Below, one piece after another: positions 1 to 5,304 of a stretch of DNA of 5,304 nt; the first letter of the stretch is position 1, and every line of letters begins with the position of its first letter. This DNA is from Campylobacter sp. (GTDB lineage: Bacteria > Campylobacterota > Campylobacteria > Campylobacterales > Campylobacteraceae): positions 1-5,304 of the forward strand of contig JAILCJ010000175.1 of the NCBI GenBank assembly GCA_024680445.1, in the 5' to 3' direction. Under the pieces are notes generated by a model. That model saw only the letters and a list, made by a program, of their open reading frames with translations, had not been told where the DNA came from and ran no database searches. The translations under genes were made by a program, and so were the position numbers.

Positions 1-28
1 AAAAGCATATTTTTATATTTCCTGACTT

Positions 29-79
29 ATAAGGTAAAGTCTGATTTTGAGAATTTGTACCTTATGTTACTCTCAAAAT
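29..79. repeat. Interleaved pair of inverted repeats (A-B-A'-B')
   Basis: ATAAGGTA (29-36) is the reverse complement of TACCTTAT (58-65). ATTTTGAGA (44-52) is the reverse complement of TCTCAAAAT (71-79). The two pairs interleave, so in RNA they could form either of two competing hairpins or an H-type pseudoknot with 8-bp and 9-bp stems and linkers of 7, 5 and 5 nt. The 5-nt linker crossing the 8-bp stem is tight for a pseudoknot. No gene is recognisable around it. The repeats are seen directly; any RNA fold or function is inference, and AT richness raises the chance of coincidence. Confidence 0.4.
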
Positions 80-100
80 AGCCATTGCGATGTAAAATTA

Positions 101-109
101 TGCTATAAT
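101..109 (+). promoter_or_regulatory. Possible extended -10 promoter
   Basis: TGCTATAAT is an exact match to the extended -10 consensus TGnTATAAT, the usual form of sigma-70 promoters in Campylobacter, which often lack a clear -35 box. A TTGCGA lies at 85-90, but the 13-bp spacing is too short for a normal -35 element. A transcript would start near 116 and read rightwards through the tRNA-Ser fragment towards the truncated integrase. No intact gene follows, so this may be a leftover promoter or serve a small RNA. Confidence 0.45.
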
Positions 110-157
110 ACTTAACTATTTAGATTAAGACTCATTATATAAAAAGATGATTCTAAA

Positions 158-181
158 TTGTATCACTTTTTGTATCACTAT
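158..181 (+). repeat. Tandem 12-bp direct repeat (TTGTATCACTTT type)
   Basis: Two adjacent 12-bp units, 158-169 and 170-181, match at 11 of 12 positions, with core TTGTATCACT. Related ATCACTTA words recur at 262-269 and 346-353. Tandem direct repeats beside a tRNA-derived core sequence resemble the arm-type binding sites of tyrosine integrases. That role is inferred from position only. Confidence 0.5.
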
Positions 182-186
182 ATAAT
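158..186 (+). promoter_or_regulatory. Weak candidate sigma-70 promoter overlapping the tandem repeat
   Basis: TTGTAT (158-163) and TATAAT (181-186) are separated by 17 bp. The -10 box is perfect, but the -35 matches TTGACA at only three positions. If real, the tandem repeat would lie across the spacer, where a bound protein could block transcription. In such AT-rich DNA a TATAAT hexamer is not strong evidence alone. Confidence 0.25.
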
Positions 187-201
187 CTTATGCCTAAAAT
201 A

Positions 202-230
202 AGGGATTTTAAATATATTTTTAAGTCCCT
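202..230. repeat. Stem-loop next to the tRNA-Ser fragment
   Basis: AGGGATTT (202-209) can pair with AAGTCCCT (223-230), including one G-U pair. Three further pairs are possible beyond one mismatch, closing on a short AT loop. The right arm overlaps the start of the tRNA-Ser 3'-end match. Read on the minus strand, the hairpin is followed by TTATTTTA, a poor U-tract, so it could act as a weak distal terminator for the leftward operon. It may instead be a recombination-related inverted repeat. The pairing is visible; the function is not. Confidence 0.35.
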
Positions 231-242
231 CTCTGTCCGCCA
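225..242 (+). mobile_element. tRNA-Ser 3'-end fragment, probable integration (att) site
   Basis: This is the one GC-rich block in an AT-rich stretch. It reads as the end of a serine tRNA gene: a CCCTC T-stem strand (227-231), a TCTGTCC acceptor strand (232-238), discriminator G (239) and CCA (240-242). TTTAAGT just before it partly resembles a T-loop. The matching 5' acceptor strand GGACAGA is absent upstream, so no complete tRNA is here. A lone tRNA 3' end is the classic footprint of integrases that recombine within tRNA genes and leave a direct repeat of the 3' end at the far side. The match is from memory of tRNA-Ser sequences; an intact tRNA-Ser with the same ending should exist elsewhere in the genome, probably to the left. 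Confidence 0.6.
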
Positions 243-246
243 CTAC

Positions 247-353
247 TTACTAAAACTTACAATCACTTAGCACCAAAAACAATCAAAATATTTTAAATTT
301 TTAGGCTTTTTCAGATAAAATTACTAAAACTTGCTAGAAGTTGTTATCACTTA
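247..353 (+). repeat. Scattered short direct repeats after the att core
   Basis: TTACTAAAACTT occurs at 247-258 and again at 321-332. ATCACTTA occurs at 262-269 and 346-353, and CTTACTA also recurs at 246-252 and 350-356. These words share the ATCACT core of the tandem repeat at 158-181. They fill the gap between the tRNA fragment and the truncated integrase, where integrase and excisionase binding sites usually lie. They contain no recognisable gene. Confidence 0.35.
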
Positions 354-363
354 CTATCAAGAT

Positions 364-423
364 TTTTATACTACCGTTTTTACTACCGATAGCAAAAAAA
401 TCACATTTTGCGGTAGTATAAAA
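364..423. promoter_or_regulatory. 13-bp perfect inverted repeat, possible operator
   Basis: TTTTATACTACCG (364-376) and CGGTAGTATAAAA (411-423) are exact reverse complements 34 bp apart. An extra direct copy of TACTACCG sits at 381-388, 12 bp after the one at 369-376. The right arm contains a possible -10 box, TATAAA (417-422), and ends a few bases before the ribosome binding site of the truncated integrase. A regulator bound here could repress that gene, as integrases and excisionases often do at their own promoters. A start point from this -10 would leave only a very short leader, so the promoter part is weak. Confidence 0.45.
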
Positions 424-440
424 TTAAAAGGGAGCCGAAA

Positions 441-479
441 ATGCCGAAGTTAGCAAAAAAAATAACTAAAAAATTTTAA
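441..479 (+). pseudogene. Truncated 5' end of a tyrosine integrase gene (relic)
   Basis: A strong ribosome binding site, AAGGGAG at 428-434, lies 6 nt before an ATG that opens a 12-codon frame, MPKLAKKITKKF, followed by TAA. MPKLAK plus a Lys/Thr-rich continuation resembles the usual start (MPKLAKPLT-like) of DUF4102/P4-type tyrosine integrases, which insert into tRNA genes. The position also fits: about 200 bp downstream of a tRNA-Ser 3' end and in the same orientation. Only about 36 coding bases remain before the 3' end of the convergent peptidase gene, so nearly the whole integrase would have been lost by deletion. The resemblance is short and recalled from memory. The frame could instead be a chance mini-ORF or a short leader peptide. 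Confidence 0.35.
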
Positions 480-485
480 ATTTTT
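469..485 (-). terminator. Weak AT-only terminator candidate for the leftward operon
   Basis: AAAAATTT-T-AAATTTTT is a perfect 8-bp palindrome with a single central base. On the minus strand it is followed by a T-rich run (TTAGTTATTTTTTTT) and lies about 50 bp past the peptidase stop codon. It contains no G-C pairs, so its stability is doubtful. No stronger hairpin with a U-tract is visible between the peptidase stop and the left edge. Confidence 0.25.
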
Positions 486-531
486 ACCAAAAAACAAAAT
501 TTTAACATAGCCAACACAAAAAACTAAATGC

Positions 532-3288
532 TTACTTTTTTGGTGAATTTATACTTATAAACTCGTTTTTATCGTCCAAAAATATGTTTGCGATTCTTAT
601 AATATCGTCATTTGTGATAGATTTTACTATCTTTTCATACTCGTTTATATCAAAAATTTCTGTGTCAAAAATCAAATTTGAAGCTATATTTTTAACTAAA
701 AAATCTGGCTGATCGTAATACTTTTTCATGGTTATGATAGTGGATTTTTTGAAATTTTCAAGATGAACTGGCGAGATGGCACCGCTTTTTTTGATAGTGT
801 TTTGTATTTGCTTGATTTGGGACAAAATTTTATCCACGCTTTTTGGCGAGGCGGTGAAAGAAATGTTTAACACACTGTGCTCAATGGCGTGTTTTTTAAG
901 CCCTAGCATTACTCTAAACCCATAAGTTTCGCCCTCGTCTTCGCGAATTTTTTCACGCAAAGCAGTCTGCAAAACGCTACGCAAAGCACGAGCCAAAACC
1001 GTGTCTTTGTATGAATATTTGGCGTTATAATTTATGCAATTCACGCTCACATCGCTTCTTTGGGTCGTTTGATAATTTTTTTGAAATTTATGCTGTCCAA
1101 ATTTGGCACGCACGCCGTCATCGACAAAGCTTTGATGAGTGTTTTTGGGGCTTAGACTGGCGAGATATTTTTTTATCAAAGGCTCGATTTTTTCGACTTC
1201 AAAATCCCCAACTATCACAAAATTATAATCGCTCGGATTTGTAAATTTAGCCTTTATTATCGCTTTTAATTCATCTAGCTTAACGCCGTCTAGATCGCTT
1301 ATTTCTAGGGGTTTTCTACGCAAATTTTCGCTGTAATAAAACTTCACAACCTCCTTGGCGAATTTCTTTTCGGGCAAGTTTTTTTCTTTTTGCAAATTAT
1401 CAGCGATTTTGGTTTTTAGCCTTTGCCAGACTTTTTCATCTAGCCTTGGTGAGTTAAATTCCAAATTTATCGCCTCAAAAAGGCTTTTTATGTCCGTTGT
1501 GGTCGCACTTGCGTAATATCCTTGCGAGAGCTCGTTTATCTTTTTTTCATAGCTTAGCTGTTTGCCGTTTAGGATTTTTGAAATTTGATAATTATTAAAC
1601 TCACCAGCTCCGCTTTCGTTTGAAAGATTTGTCGCAAAACCGCCGTGTTTTGGCTCTTTTAGGTTAGAAGTTCCGCCTTTTGATACGGCTTGAAAAAGGA
1701 CGAAATTTTTCTTTTTGTCTGTTGGTTTTAGCACCACGGTGGCGTTGTTTTCGAGAGTGTAGCGATAAAATTTGTGTTTTTTATCATAAATTTTGCTTAA
1801 AATTTTGCCATCTTTTATGCTTTTTTCATCGACCAAAGAGCTTGGAATCGCTTGATTTTGCAAGTGTTTTGTGTATGGGGTCGCCTTGTTTTTAAGAGCC
1901 AAAAATCCCTTTTTATCAAGCTTAAACCCTCTTGAACTAAACACCAGCACACGTTTATCATCAAGGCTCATTATGCGATCAAATTCCTTTTTGACATCGC
2001 CTAGAGTGATTTCATCGAGAATTTTTAGGCTGATATTTTTGCTGTCTTCATCGCTCAAAATCACAGAACCAAGGCTTATGGCGGTGGTGATATCCTCTAT
2101 AATATCGCTGGATTTTTTGCTTTTTGATAGCTCGTAACGAGCCTGAAACGATGTTTTAAACGATTTTTTGACATCTTCAAAATCCGCCTTGCTAAATCCG
2201 CCTTCTTTTATGCCCTTGATGACGCCTAGCATATCCAAAAAAGTCGCTTCAAAGTCGTTATTTACGACTCTGGCATTAAAAGCATACGCCCTTTGTTGGT
2301 CGCGTACAGGGCTGGATATAAAGCCCATTTTTATCAGCGAATTTTCGTTTGCGGTTTTTTGCTCATACAAATTTGCGATCAGCTGCGAAATAATGGCGTT
2401 TAGCAAATTTGATTTAATGTCGTTTTGGGTTTTTGTAGGGCTAAATTTATCCATCAAATTTAGCCTTATAAAATCGCTGCCAGTCTCGTTGGCATCGTAG
2501 TTAAAGACGCTTAGTCCGCTTCTAAAAGCTATGCTTTTGTCAGGGTGCTGATACTCGTTTGTGTTTTTTGCCGAAGCAAAATTTGCCTTAACAAGCCCTG
2601 CGATTTGCTTTTTGTCAAAATCCCCGACCGCTACAAAACTCATAAATCTTGGCTGATAAATTTTTTCATAAAGCCCTTTTATCCTCGCAGTATCCGTGTT
2701 TTTGATAACTTCTGTGTCGCCTATGGGAGCCTTGTCGTAATACACGCTATTTGCGAACAAATCCTTCATCTGTGCGATATACAGCCTATAATCCGCATCG
2801 TCGCCTTGCCTTTGTTCGGCAAGTATGACGCCTCGCTCTTTTTCTAGCTCGTTTGCATCAAAACTAAGTCCGTCTATCCAGTTTCGATACACTTTAAACG
2901 CCTTTTTTAGGTTTTCGTCCTTTGTAGCGATGTTTAGCATATAACCCGTTTCGTCGTAGCTCGTGTAGGCGTTTAGATCCGCACCGAAGCTCACACCGAG
3001 CTTTTCAAGGGTTTTGATTAGCTCGTTTTTGCTAAAATCCTTGCTACCATTAAACGCCATATGCTCGATAAAATGTGCCAAACCACGTTCGTTTGGGGCT
3101 TCGTCGATAGAACCGGAATTTATTATAAGAAAGAAATTTGCTGTTTTTGCTGGATTTTTGTTTTCTTTGATATAAAATTTCAAGCCATTTTCAAGCTCAC
3201 CACTTAGTATGCTTGGGTCTTGTTTTAAGGCGATTTGCTCACCAAACAAACATACAAAAAAAGTTAAAAATACTAAAATTTTTTTCAT
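532..3288 (-). CDS. Exported M16 zinc metallopeptidase, PqqL/FusC-like
   Basis: The predicted product is a 918-aa zinc peptidase of family M16 (pitrilysin/insulinase), acting in the periplasm. A Sec signal peptide covers residues 1-16 (cleavage probably after LFG; no lipobox). The catalytic half shows the inverted zinc motif H72-F-I-E75-H76, then DLNAYTSYDET (104-114), and E151-R-G-V-I-L-A-E158, where E158 is the likely third zinc ligand. GDF motifs at 222-224 and 695-697 mark the paired M16_C domains. R782 and Y789, seven residues apart, fit the substrate-binding Arg/Tyr pair of the C-terminal half. AFNG after the zinc motif, YTSYDET and the full two-half length match PqqL and FusC (about 920-930 aa) rather than the short ~420-aa M16 proteins. 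The start is supported by AAGGA 6 nt upstream and by the ATGA overlap with the preceding gene. Its GC content is clearly higher than its neighbours'. The family is certain; the substrate is unknown, but coupling to an ABC transporter suggests degradation of an imported protein or peptide. Confidence 0.93.
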   Translation of the reverse strand: MKKILVFLTFFVCLFGEQIALKQDPSILSGELENGLKFYIKENKNPAKTANFFLIINSGSIDEAPNERGLAHFIEHMAFNGSKDFSKNELIKTLEKLGVSFGADLNAYTSYDETGYMLNIATKDENLKKAFKVYRNWIDGLSFDANELEKERGVILAEQRQGDDADYRLYIAQMKDLFANSVYYDKAPIGDTEVIKNTDTARIKGLYEKIYQPRFMSFVAVGDFDKKQIAGLVKANFASAKNTNEYQHPDKSIAFRSGLSVFNYDANETGSDFIRLNLMDKFSPTKTQNDIKSNLLNAIISQLIANLYEQKTANENSLIKMGFISSPVRDQQRAYAFNARVVNNDFEATFLDMLGVIKGIKEGGFSKADFEDVKKSFKTSFQARYELSKSKKSSDIIEDITTAISLGSVILSDEDSKNISLKILDEITLGDVKKEFDRIMSLDDKRVLVFSSRGFKLDKKGFLALKNKATPYTKHLQNQAIPSSLVDEKSIKDGKILSKIYDKKHKFYRYTLENNATVVLKPTDKKKNFVLFQAVSKGGTSNLKEPKHGGFATNLSNESGAGEFNNYQISKILNGKQLSYEKKINELSQGYYASATTTDIKSLFEAINLEFNSPRLDEKVWQRLKTKIADNLQKEKNLPEKKFAKEVVKFYYSENLRRKPLEISDLDGVKLDELKAIIKAKFTNPSDYNFVIVGDFEVEKIEPLIKKYLASLSPKNTHQSFVDDGVRAKFGQHKFQKNYQTTQRSDVSVNCINYNAKYSYKDTVLARALRSVLQTALREKIREDEGETYGFRVMLGLKKHAIEHSVLNISFTASPKSVDKILSQIKQIQNTIKKSGAISPVHLENFKKSTIITMKKYYDQPDFLVKNIASNLIFDTEIFDINEYEKIVKSITNDDIIRIANIFLDDKNEFISINSPKK

Positions 3289-4505
3289 CTATTATCCTTT
3301 TTTGATTTAAAAATAAGCACGGATATCAATCCATAAATGCCAAATATCAAAACAATAAAGCTTTGCAAAATTGTAATTTTTTTACGGTAAAAATTCGCTA
3401 AAAAATAAACCAAAACAAGTAAAATTGTCAAAATTAAGCTTTTTAAACTAAATTTTTCAAAACTAAATTTATAAGCGTGTATATCTTGACTTAATTGCAA
3501 TTCAAATGGCAAAATATATTCTTTTAACCATAAAAAAGCATTTGATTTTTCTAAATTTAATTCAAAGTTCTTTATCGGTTCATAGTTTAAATTCATAACT
3601 ATGCTTTTTGATAAATTTGGAGTAACAAATTCCAAAATTTTATCAACCGGACTAATACGCAAAACAAGATTTGACTCAAATGGCTCATAACCGTCATTTG
3701 GAAGTTTCACGAATTTATAATCCCCATAAGCTATAAGTCCAAGAGTGTCTTTTGCTATCAAAAGTGCATAAAATTCTTGTCTTTTATCTTCTTTCACAAC
3801 TATATTTATAATATCTTTTTGCACAATTTTTGTATTATTTACTACAAAATTGGCACTATCAAATTTGATATGAAAAACCTTGTCCTCGCCGTCAACCATA
3901 AAAGCACCCCAATCAAACTCTTTCATGCTTGAAACATTTAAAAAATATTTTTTTGCAGGCGGTACAAAACCGCTTGATTTCAATTTATCGCTCAAAACTT
4001 TACTCAAATTTGTATCTTTTTTATTTTTTAAACTATCTACTACCCAAGGTCCATTTTTATCGCCCAATGCAATGATATATGGTTCATAAATGATTTTATC
4101 AAACTCATTTTGACTCAAAACAGGATAAAGTGGTGGAAATTTTGCTTTATTTTCGCTAGCTTTTACACTTAAATATTGAGAATTTTTTGAAATTTCTTGC
4201 GGATTTTTCTCGTAATATTCAAATTTCTTTGGAAATTTACCCTCTTTTATCAAAAAATGTGCATTTGTAAATGGTAAATTTTGCAAATACTGACTTTGTG
4301 AAATATCACCAACGCCGTACAATCTGTAACTTTGAGTGTTGTTTGTTCTATCAAATTTAGCTATCATAAAATTTTCTTCCACTGGCGAATAACGAACACG
4401 TTCAAAAACATAGTCTTGCTTTAATACCAAATTTATAAAAACTGGCAAAAAATAACTAAGAAATAGTGAAAAAATCGCTACTATACATAAATTTAAATAT
4501 CTCAT
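3285..4505 (-). CDS. Membrane-anchored ABC-associated protein, tentatively DUF4857 family
   Basis: This 406-aa protein has one membrane segment at residues 5-29, a soluble domain of about 320 residues, and two C-terminal membrane segments at about 355-373 and 378-399, ending in a Lys-rich tail. The hydrophobic N-terminus has no clear cleavage site, so it is probably an anchor that places the large domain outside the cytoplasm. The domain is rich in aromatic and Lys residues (for example GPWVVDSLKNKK at 152-163 and FDWGAFMVDGEDKVFHIKF at 197-215) and shows no catalytic motif I know. I associate this layout and ABC-operon context with DUF4857 proteins of Bacteroides and Campylobacter, but from memory. 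Its start overlaps the permease stop (ATGA) with a weak AAGG 8 nt upstream, and its stop overlaps the peptidase start (ATGA). It probably acts as an extracytoplasmic partner of the transporter. The coding region is very AT-rich. Confidence 0.75.
   Translation of the reverse strand: MRYLNLCIVAIFSLFLSYFLPVFINLVLKQDYVFERVRYSPVEENFMIAKFDRTNNTQSYRLYGVGDISQSQYLQNLPFTNAHFLIKEGKFPKKFEYYEKNPQEISKNSQYLSVKASENKAKFPPLYPVLSQNEFDKIIYEPYIIALGDKNGPWVVDSLKNKKDTNLSKVLSDKLKSSGFVPPAKKYFLNVSSMKEFDWGAFMVDGEDKVFHIKFDSANFVVNNTKIVQKDIINIVVKEDKRQEFYALLIAKDTLGLIAYGDYKFVKLPNDGYEPFESNLVLRISPVDKILEFVTPNLSKSIVMNLNYEPIKNFELNLEKSNAFLWLKEYILPFELQLSQDIHAYKFSFEKFSLKSLILTILLVLVYFLANFYRKKITILQSFIVLIFGIYGLISVLIFKSKKDNR
3295..3300 (-). 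promoter_or_regulatory. Ribosome binding site of the M16 peptidase gene
   Basis: AAAGGA on the minus strand lies 6 nt before the peptidase ATG and inside the last codons of the DUF4857-like gene. With the ATGA stop/start overlap it fixes the start codon and suggests that ribosomes finishing the upstream gene restart here. Confidence 0.7.
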
Positions 4506-5191
4506 TTTATATAGCCTTTTTTATAATTTTGCAATGAAAGCATGACAGAAGCGATCGCAAAAAACAAAAATACTCCAAGATATAAGCAAAAATTATCATT
4601 TAAATAGTAAAGCCCGCTTTCATCTACATCTGGATTTATCTTAAAATATAAAAATCCGCTCATTAAAAGCACTAAAACATAAGCAAAAACTTTTTTTATA
4701 TCAGGCTCTATCAACATTGCTTGACTCAAATAAAACACCCCAACACCAAATATACATGAATAAACCAATGTAGATATCAATGCATTTACAAGTTCAGGTT
4801 GAAAAAATTGATAAAGCATAAAAACCATGGCAAAAATTTCTAGCACATATAATAAAAGCAAAAATAAAAGCGGAATCAAAGTGATATAAAGTGCATTTTT
4901 TAAATAAGAATGCGGAAAATGAAACTGCACCCTAATTCGTCCCATTAAACGCTCTGCAAACATCGAACAAAAGCCGATGGCAAAGGCAAGGGCAATATTT
5001 AAAATATCTAAAAAATTATAAGTAAAATTTTTATTGTAAATAACTTCGAGCGTATAAAAACCGACTCCAAAACGTTTCATACCGCCAGAAATTTCAAAGT
5101 AACACCACAAAACACAAAAACTAAGTCCAAGAGCAAAAAATAAAAACACAAATTTAAATTTTAAAAACTCTTTCAATAATATATATTTCAT
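4502..5191 (-). CDS. Six-helix membrane protein, probable ABC-2-type permease subunit
   Basis: This is a 229-aa integral membrane protein with about six hydrophobic segments (roughly residues 12-32, 60-79, 100-126, 133-157, 167-183 and 200-219). After the second segment comes a charged cytoplasmic loop, FAERLMGRIRVQFHFPHS (78-95). It resembles the E-R-x-x-G ... P-x-S coupling region of ABC-2-type permeases. Size, helix number and position straight after an ABC ATPase make it the likely membrane half of that transporter; direction of transport and substrate cannot be read from it. I chose the ATG at 5191 over the in-frame TTG one codon earlier, because GGGAGG then sits 5 nt upstream instead of 2, and ATG shares its A with the ATPase stop (TGATG). 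It overlaps the DUF4857-like gene by 4 bases. It is strongly AT-rich. A generic membrane protein of unknown role is the alternative. Confidence 0.8.
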   Translation of the reverse strand: MKYILLKEFLKFKFVFLFFALGLSFCVLWCYFEISGGMKRFGVGFYTLEVIYNKNFTYNFLDILNIALAFAIGFCSMFAERLMGRIRVQFHFPHSYLKNALYITLIPLLFLLLLYVLEIFAMVFMLYQFFQPELVNALISTLVYSCIFGVGVFYLSQAMLIEPDIKKVFAYVLVLLMSGFLYFKINPDVDESGLYYLNDNFCLYLGVFLFFAIASVMLSLQNYKKGYIK

Positions 5192-5304
5192 CAATACCTC
5201 CCAACAAGCCCCAAAAACGCATCTTCAAAACTTAGTTTTATTTCTTTTGCATTTGGTATTTCACTATCAAAAAAACCAAAAATTTGTCTTTCATTTTTTA
5301 AAGT
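5191..5304 (-). CDS. ABC transporter ATP-binding protein, C-terminal end (partial)
   Basis: Only the last 37 codons are in the window; the gene continues past the right edge. The visible end, SFEDAFLGLVGRY, followed by TGA, matches the S-x-E-D-x-F-L-x-L-x-G-R tail common in ATPases of ABC-2-type exporters such as NosF- and CcmA-like proteins. The Walker A, signature and Walker B motifs would lie outside, so the call rests on this tail, the frame and the context. Its stop TGA shares a base with the permease ATG (TGATG), and its last codons carry the permease ribosome binding site, so the two are translationally coupled. It presumably powers the permease encoded next. Confidence 0.72.
   Translation of the reverse strand, partial: TLKNERQIFGFFDSEIPNAKEIKLSFEDAFLGLVGRY
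5197..5202 (-). promoter_or_regulatory. Ribosome binding site deciding the permease start
   Basis: GGGAGG on the minus strand, within the codons for Gly-Arg at the end of the ATPase gene, is 5 nt before ATG (5191) but only 2 nt before the alternative TTG (5194). This supports the ATG start and the TGATG coupling of ATPase and permease. Confidence 0.75.

Noticed and set aside
120..242. A complete tRNA-Ser gene ending at the CCA (240-242)
   Set aside because: The acceptor 5' strand (GGACAGA), the D-arm and the anticodon arm cannot be found upstream, and the expected 5' strand of the T-stem (GAGGG) is missing. Only the 3' end is present.
290..486. 14-bp direct repeat ATTTTAAATTTTTA at 290-303 and 473-486 as a possible deletion or insertion junction
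   Set aside because: The word is pure A/T and low complexity, and AAATTT runs are frequent across the window, so the match is weak evidence of recombination.
1..531. CRISPR array or insertion sequence in the repeat-rich left region
   Set aside because: The repeats are 8-14 bp, irregularly spaced and of different sequence. There are no regular spacers, no transposase frame and no paired terminal inverted repeats with target duplication.
1011..2847. Several plus-strand reading frames of about 70-110 codons inside the peptidase gene, and one of 69 codons at 3880-4089 inside the DUF4857-like gene
   Set aside because: They lie opposite strongly supported minus-strand genes, have no recognisable domains or good ribosome binding sites, and their Cys/Phe/Leu/Ser-rich composition is typical of antisense shadow frames.
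3240..3288. Lipoprotein signal in the M16 peptidase (Cys at residue 13)
   Set aside because: The residues before the cysteine are F-F-V, which do not fit a lipobox (L-[A/S]-[G/A]-C). An ordinary Sec signal cleaved after LFG fits better.
5192..5194. TTG as the permease start codon, one codon before the ATG
   Set aside because: The GGGAGG ribosome binding site would be only 2 nt away. The ATG gives a 5-nt spacing and a TGATG overlap with the ATPase stop.

Overview
The window looks like chromosome from a Campylobacterota species, most likely a Campylobacter. It is AT-rich with many AAATTT-type runs, and the genes are tightly packed with overlapping start and stop codons. Protein style also fits, for example the short Lys-rich signal peptide ending in LFG. 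The assignment rests on sequence style, not on a search.

Right nine-tenths (532-5304, minus strand): four consecutive genes read leftwards as one translationally coupled unit. In transcription order they are the last 37 codons of a probable ABC-transporter ATPase, a six-helix membrane protein that is probably its permease, a 406-aa membrane-anchored protein with a large extracytoplasmic domain (tentatively DUF4857 family), and a 918-aa exported M16 zinc peptidase of the PqqL/FusC type. The junctions are TGATG, ATGA and ATGA, so all four products are probably made together. An exported PqqL/FusC-type peptidase coupled to an ABC transporter recalls the protease-associated import systems fusABCD (Pectobacterium) and yddA-yddB-pqqL (E. 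coli). In those, a TonB-dependent receptor brings a protein or peptide into the periplasm and the M16 enzyme degrades it. Here the transporter parts differ from FusD/YddA, so this may be a different version of the idea. No receptor is visible; it would have to lie to the right of the window or elsewhere. Base composition drops sharply from the peptidase gene (roughly 38% GC by sampled hand counts) to the permease and DUF4857-like genes (roughly 26%), although the reading frames overlap.

Left tenth (1-531): no intact gene. It looks like the scar of an integrated element. It holds a GC-rich block matching the 3' end of a tRNA-Ser gene (225-242) without the rest of the tRNA. About 200 bp further on is a well-placed ribosome binding site and a 12-codon reading frame starting MPKLAK, which resembles the N-terminus of tRNA-targeting tyrosine integrases. 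Around the tRNA fragment are tandem 12-bp repeat pairs, a perfect 13-bp inverted repeat, a stem-loop, two possible promoters, and a pair of interleaved inverted repeats near the left edge. Together this suggests an att site, an integrase control region and a deleted integrase, abutting the 3' end of the peptidase operon.
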